Source: Alectoria sarmentosa (Eukaryota; Ascomycota; Lecanoromycetes; Lecanorales; Parmeliaceae). From it: a stretch of DNA of 23,538 nucleotides. The stretch's first letter is position 1. Every line of letters begins with the position of its first letter. The notes under the pieces were generated by a model. The model saw only the letters and a program-made list of their open reading frames with translations, did not search any database and was not told where the DNA came from. The translations under genes and the position numbers were made by a program. Shown here in pieces: positions 19,241 through 23,538 of this stretch. The stretch is taken from positions 1 to 23,538 of the forward strand of contig WOGZ01000432.1 of assembly GCA_009733775.1 (NCBI GenBank), in the 5' to 3' direction.

Positions 19241-20306
19241 CTACGTAAAATGCTCATACCATACTGAGCTGTCCCGTAAAGATACGCTATGCCTGAAAGT
19301 CCAGGCATCTTCACAGACAGCCATTGCAACGTCCTCAGCAGTCCCCCGCTGAACTCTCACGAAAAGCCGTAACCTAGGGCTCCCCTCAACAACAGCATTC
19401 TGACCGCATTTGACAATCATGACAAGAGAACCCCAGAACACTTTAGGGTCGATGTTGACCTCACCATATCCGTGATACCCTTTTTGTCTTTGGTTTTTGA
19501 GGTTTACAATGTCAGCAACTCTGACTTTGCCAAAGTGGCTTTCCTGTTGTGTGATCACGAGAATAGCACAGAGCGAATCATCATCCATTACTGCCATACT
19601 GTCTTCCTGCCCAGCGGTAAATGGCTCGCCGAGCACAAGGTCCTCCCCGGAAATACTAGGACCAAGCTACCCCAATCAGCACCGGTTGTTCATCAGCTAG
19701 AAAGACGGATAATACCAGATCCTTGACTCTTGCAATCATAGCCTCATCGCTATGCTCGATATCAAGCATTGGAAAAATGGTAAATTCAGCAATGTCCTCC
19801 CCTAACAACTCACCGACCTTCCTACACAAACCCTTACGGTTGGGGTCTGTCGCCGCTTCGACCGCTAAATTTTGGAGCATCTTTTGGTAGCGAACTTTGC
19901 CGACAGCGATACTGCCCATCTTCTCAGTTTGATTCTGGTCTTCCCTGTCAATAAATTGGCACGCGCGAGCCTCAGTCTCGGTGTGCCTTGAAAAGGCCGG
20001 CTGATCTGGGAAGCTGATCTGAGCACGACTCGAAGTGGCCGCATCAGCTGGAGAACCCAGAGGATCGCGGCTGCCAGTCTCGCCAATGAGACTGGAAGAG
20101 CTTGCGTCGATCAAAGTTCTGAACCGAGGTCTGGGACTTGGGGGCGTCGAAACTCTCGATGTCACTGGGAAGGTTGAAGGGGGTAAAGGCTGGGCCTCTT
20201 CGTTCTCATTCTCCTCCTTCTGTTTTCCGTTCGCGGTAGCACCTTTTGCGAAGGCTTCAGGCACCGGAGGGGCACGAGTTGCCATGAAAGCATTCCTGGA
20301 GAACAT
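19241..20306 (-). CDS. Hypothetical protein, two exons, unrecognised family
   Basis: Exon 1 (20306-19671) begins MFSRNAFMATRAPP and encodes a disordered Ser/Pro/Glu-rich first 110 residues or so. A helical region follows (VGKVRYQKMLQNLAVEAA, LCRKVGELLGEDIAEFTIF) up to DEQPVLIG. A TAG soon stops this frame, and a second frame carries a well-behaved stretch (SLCAILVITQQESHFGKV, VFWGSLVMIVKCGQNAVV, LRLFVRVQRG). A 64-nt intron (GTAGCT at 19670 to CAG at 19607) joins the two in phase for 333 aa. The donor is weak, so a frameshift is the alternative. The second half looks like alternating beta strands and helices, a compact globular domain, but I recognise no family or catalytic motif. No signal peptide or membrane helix. 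It sits between GT34 and the second GT8 and is divergent from the latter. A role in the same pathway is only suggested by position. Confidence 0.5.
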
Positions 20307-21456
20307 CGTTTGGCATATGAAAAGAGAAGTAAATATGAACGGAAGTGATGCATTCAGAGCTAAGCGCGCAGGCTTGCTTTCTGTATTTGTTTTTCCTTTT
20401 CTGGCTTTCGAGCAAAGCTAGATATATTGATCCTAGGACCCGAAATCGAGCAGGTGACGCAGAAGCCAGGCGACTTGCATATGACCGAGATCTAAGTACC
20501 AACGACCGAACCGTGTTGGAAATACCCTTGGGGTGGAAGCAAAATCAGAGCACGGAACACAGAGTCGTTGACTGCGCCGATAGTCCTTTACTCCAATCTT
20601 GTCAAACGATGATACATAGTCGATTAATCGTCTTCCACAGGAGAACAGTAATGCTTCCGGTCCAAGGTCACAGTGTATCTCTTCTTGTCTCTTTCATGTT
20701 GCAGGACCTTGCCGTCATGGGTTCATTTTCGGGAGCGATAATTTTCGTTGACGCTCTCGAAGCAGTAAAGGCAAGTTGAATCCGACGCGAAAAATCATTG
20801 CATGGAACCGACATAGCTTTCTCGCAACGATCTTGGAACGAAAAGAGGATGTTGGCTATCGATACTACTCGCCTTCCCACTTTGTCAATGATAAAGAGGC
20901 CGAAAGAGGCGTCGTCGTCACCCGAGATCGAGTTGGCTCGTACTATACTCCTGTTCTCGTACTCCTATTCTGGCGACAATCAAAAATGACACTAGGCAAA
21001 TGTCAAGATGACCAGAACCTTGTACAAAAATTTGACACGCGGCTGCAAGAAAATGTTCCTTTAATAGTCTCCCGTCCTGAAACTATGCGACGCTTCTCCG
21101 TCTGTCCTTAATACGTCGAGCCATGCGTTCTCATTCGTTGAGGTAGCAGCAACAATACACAGCACAATGACTGGGCCAGCAAAAATCCTTGTCCATCTGA
21201 TCTGAGGAATCCCGCAGTCCACACATACATACAACTACTCATACATTCACAGAAAAGTCGGATCGAAAGGCGCATGAAGGGATAGCAACCCGAACTTTGA
21301 CTGCAGTGCCCTATATCAGCCATAGCAATTGATTGCGCAAAAATCCAGAAAGGTGCTTCAATGGTTGCTGGAGAATTACCACTACTAGTATGTATCAATT
21401 CTGATCAGCAATGAAACGGATGTATGAAACTAATAGAATACTACCGGTAATCCTGC

Positions 21457-21463
21457 TATATAG
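21457..21463 (+). promoter_or_regulatory. Possible TATA box for GT8 copy B
   Basis: TATATAG, about 340 bp before the ATG at 21804. If used, the 5' leader would be long or contain an intron. Weak evidence. Confidence 0.25.
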
Positions 21464-21559
21464 GGGAGCTAGCAACTATCCGCAACTCTAACCATCCAAC
21501 ACGAAAAAATTCAGGAGTCGGCTCAGGCTCAGCCCCGCACATCCTCCTGAGTCCTGACG

Positions 21560-21591
21560 GCCCCTTTTCGTTTGAGCCCCTTTCCGTTTGA
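21560..21591 (+). repeat. 16-bp tandem duplication
   Basis: Two adjacent 16-bp units (gccccttttcgtttga, then the same with one T-to-C change). They lie 213-244 bp upstream of the GT8 copy B start. Confidence 0.8.
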
Positions 21592-21803
21592 GTTTCGGTT
21601 TCCACACGAGCTGTGCGCTGATTCCGGAGTGACCCTCGACGGCGTAGGAGTCTGGACTTCTGGAGTGGAGGGGCATATTTGGATGACAGGTTTCGTCCTG
21701 ATTTTTTTCTCGCGACTCATTGTCGTAGAGCATTGCAGCGGTATTGTACATATTTTCGCTTTGGCGAATTAATCCCTCTCTTTCCTTGCCGTAGTCCTTC
21801 ACC

Positions 21804-22943
21804 ATGCCAGTCAACGTCCGTTTCGTTTCCTACATTCTTTTGGCCGTGATAGCTCTCACCACTATTGCCAAAGTCGCTCACTTGCAAGCAACCAAATCCC
21901 ACCAACCAACCGATTTGCTTTCCAAATATGCGCAAAATGGGCCCCATACGAACGCTACTAGAACCAGTCCGCCGACCAAACAGGATGAAGTCGCTCAGTC
22001 TCCTTTCGCATTTGTGGCTTTCCTGGCAGACAATTGGCAGCATAAAGAATTCGAGGACGATAATGAGGACATATATTTTTACTCGACGCGCGTGATGGGC
22101 TATCAGTTGATGCATAATCCGGAGACTCGCTCCAACAACTCTATTCCCTTCGTCGTCCTCACAACAAAGGGTGTCTCGAACCGGAAACGAGCACGACTTC
22201 GAAAAGACGGAGCAGTAGTGATAGTTGTTGATGATGTCCCGCTGCCGGACTGGTTCTCAATTGGCAACCCATTCTGGCTCGACGTCATGACCAAGTTGCG
22301 CGTGTTCCAGCAGACGCAGTACGAAAAGATCCTCTTACTTGACGCAGACGTCTTGCCCGTGCGACGACTCGATGGCGTATTCGAGGATCCGGCTACGGAG
22401 ATCGTCGCGCCGCTGCATGATAAAAAGAGGGAGGGCGATGAAATTCCACTTCCACCTATTTATATGTTTGCTGGCATGACGAACGGAGGGGGTCGGGAAC
22501 ACGATTCCGAGACAGAGGAAAAATACTATGCGTCCATGGCGAAATACAACGAGCTCGAGCAAGTAAATGCTGGATTCCTTCTCGCAGCCCCCTCGCAGGG
22601 TATCTACGATTATTACGTCTCGGTACTGCACGAGGAAGGTCGCTTCGACCCTGCACAGCCGGAGCAGAATTTGTTGATTGAGGCGCACCGCATCGACGGG
22701 CCCATGCCGTGGAAGAGCATCCGATACGATTGGGTTATCAACAGCCCAAATTTTCAAGACTATGAGCACGGCGTGCATGCAGTGCATGAGAAACTGTGGA
22801 AAGGCGAACATAGAATAGAGGAATTTGGGTTGAAGGATTTGGCTGCGCTCTGGGATAAGGCGAGAGGCGAGATGGAGGGGTATTACCAGGCGTTGGACGA
22901 TCCTTCGCCGACCACACAGCGCACTTATGTGGATTCTGGATGA
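21804..22943 (+). CDS. Glycosyltransferase family 8, GNT1-like, copy B (intronless)
   Basis: Single-exon gene of 379 aa, paralogue of the enzyme at 14559-15833. A membrane helix at about 7-24 (FVSYILLAVIALTTIAKV) marks a Golgi type II protein with a short stem (to about 65). The catalytic domain shows EDIYFYSTRVMGYQLMHNPE, a KLRVFQQTQYEKILLLDADVL block with the metal-binding DAD at 180-182, NAGFLLAAPSQGIYDYYVSVL, PEQNLL and IDGPMPWKSIRYDW. All core motifs are intact, so activity is expected. The region between DAD and NAGF differs from copy A, including a Gly/Glu-rich stretch near 225-245, which may mean a different acceptor. Copy A has an intron at the codon matching Ser94 here; this copy reads straight through. 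It is divergent from the unknown gene to its left. Donor sugar not determined by sequence. Confidence 0.92.
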   Translation: MPVNVRFVSYILLAVIALTTIAKVAHLQATKSHQPTDLLSKYAQNGPHTNATRTSPPTKQDEVAQSPFAFVAFLADNWQHKEFEDDNEDIYFYSTRVMGYQLMHNPETRSNNSIPFVVLTTKGVSNRKRARLRKDGAVVIVVDDVPLPDWFSIGNPFWLDVMTKLRVFQQTQYEKILLLDADVLPVRRLDGVFEDPATEIVAPLHDKKREGDEIPLPPIYMFAGMTNGGGREHDSETEEKYYASMAKYNELEQVNAGFLLAAPSQGIYDYYVSVLHEEGRFDPAQPEQNLLIEAHRIDGPMPWKSIRYDWVINSPNFQDYEHGVHAVHEKLWKGEHRIEEFGLKDLAALWDKARGEMEGYYQALDDPSPTTQRTYVDSG

Positions 22944-22966
22944 GAGGGATACGAGGATCAGATGGA

Positions 22967-23200
22967 CTGATGATAAGCTCGCAAGGCTTGAAGGAAGCCA
23001 TATACGAGGGTAGACGGTGAGGATGGCTGGTGGCCTGATGACAAGCTCGCAAGGCTAAGAGAGCAGCGCATACGAGGTAGAACGTTCAGTCTCCTGAGCC
23101 AAAGACAAGACAGCATGGCTCAGCCGGGTCCCAGGGCGGAGAGTGAGCATGAGCAGGGGACAATTTGTAGGGCCTGAAGGAGGCCACACACAGGGACGGA
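22967..23200 (+). repeat. Three diverged copies of a roughly 45-bp repeat
   Basis: Copies start near 22967, 23035 and 23158, just after the GT8 copy B stop. Copies 1 and 2 share ctgatga(t/c)aagctcgcaagg and a later atacgagg. Copy 3 matches copy 1 over a 21-base core (22985-23005 versus 23171-23191) with only four differences, all transitions. Copies 1 and 3 fold into a 5-bp stem with the same 5-nt loop (gaagg). They could be part of the 3' UTR or small duplicated units. Confidence 0.55.
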
Positions 23201-23538
23201 ATGAGAGGAATTACCATGCGGAACGCTGCGGCCACCACCTGTGCGATGGGATTGCGGCAACAGAGCTGTGGGCCATGCCACGATGTTCAATAGGAGCTCA
23301 GGCCGACTAGATTCTTGTCAGCTGTTAGCTGTCATTGGATATGGGATTTTCACATCCATCAGTAGGTTGGTGAATGCTCTGGCGACGATGACGTTCCAGA
23401 GCAACCCGACTCCTTGAATAATAAATACAAGAACTTCCCAATTGTGTCCACTCGTTTCTTAGAAATCTGCACTAGAATTGGGTTAGCGCAGCCGGCTTTT
23501 CTTCGGCGGGAAAAATTTCGCGGGATTCAAAAGTCGTC
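23201..23538. other. Right edge, no gene recognised
   Basis: No open frame with domain support. An AT-rich stretch near 23415-23440 is unremarkable. Confidence 0.4.

Larger units (their letters stand above)
20307..21803. other. 1.5-kb divergent intergenic region
   Basis: Lies between the unknown gene (minus) and GT8 copy B (plus). Two plus-strand frames (about 20345-20779 and 20776-21111) are open; the first starts with a hydrophobic run resembling a signal peptide. Neither shows a domain, cysteine pattern or splice support. A TATA-like motif lies at 21457 and a 16-bp tandem duplication at 21560. Confidence 0.4.

Noticed and set aside
20345..20779. 144-codon plus-strand frame with a signal-peptide-like start
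   Set aside because: It lies in a divergent promoter region, has no cysteine pattern, domain or splice support, and its hydrophobic start may be chance.

Overview
The window looks like nuclear DNA of a filamentous ascomycete, probably of the Dothideomycetes type. Genes are widely spaced, on both strands, and carry short introns (52-128 nt) with GT..AG ends. The protein types (MFS drug transporter, F-box and 2EXR-like proteins, Golgi GT8 and GT34 glycosyltransferases, a fungal Hsp70-like relic) are typical of that group. The lineage is inferred from protein style only; no rRNA, tRNA or mitochondrial marker is present.

Left part (1-4008): decayed DNA. A wrecked Hsp70-like ATPase gene runs in from the left edge (1 to about 1270). 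It is followed by a dead gene start at 1935 with a GA microsatellite. On the minus strand is a secreted-protein gene (4008-2876) whose three introns all splice in frame but which has one TAG in exon 1.

Middle (4573-10787): three intact genes. An MFS multidrug transporter (minus, 3 exons, 537 aa) is divergent from an F-box protein (plus, 2 exons, 551 aa). They are followed by a GC-rich single-exon gene (411 aa) with an F-box/2EXR-like N-terminus and a TPR-like C-terminal half. Two perfect inverted repeats lie directly upstream of this last gene.

Gene-poor block (10788-14558): about 3.7 kb without a convincing gene. It contains two copies of a GC-rich motif in opposite orientation about 2 kb apart (11304 and 13311), one of them next to a 22-base C run. 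This may be the remains of a mobile or foldback element.

Right part (14559-22943): a glycosyltransferase neighbourhood. It holds a GT8 (GNT1-like) gene, a GT34 (GMA12/MNN10-like) gene with a long Lys/Glu/Gln tail, an unrecognised two-exon gene, and a second GT8 paralogue. All three glycosyltransferases have an N-terminal membrane anchor and an Asp-Ala-Asp motif, so they are predicted Golgi type II enzymes. They could act together on outer-chain glycans of mannoproteins or a related surface glycan; joint action is inference from clustering. One GT8 copy has an intron exactly where the other has none.

A recurring theme is in-frame stops that would each be one C-to-T change at CpA away from a Gln codon (secreted gene, GT34 tail, relic at 1935). 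With transition-only differences between some repeat copies, this suggests past RIP-like mutation; this is a hypothesis that was not computed here.
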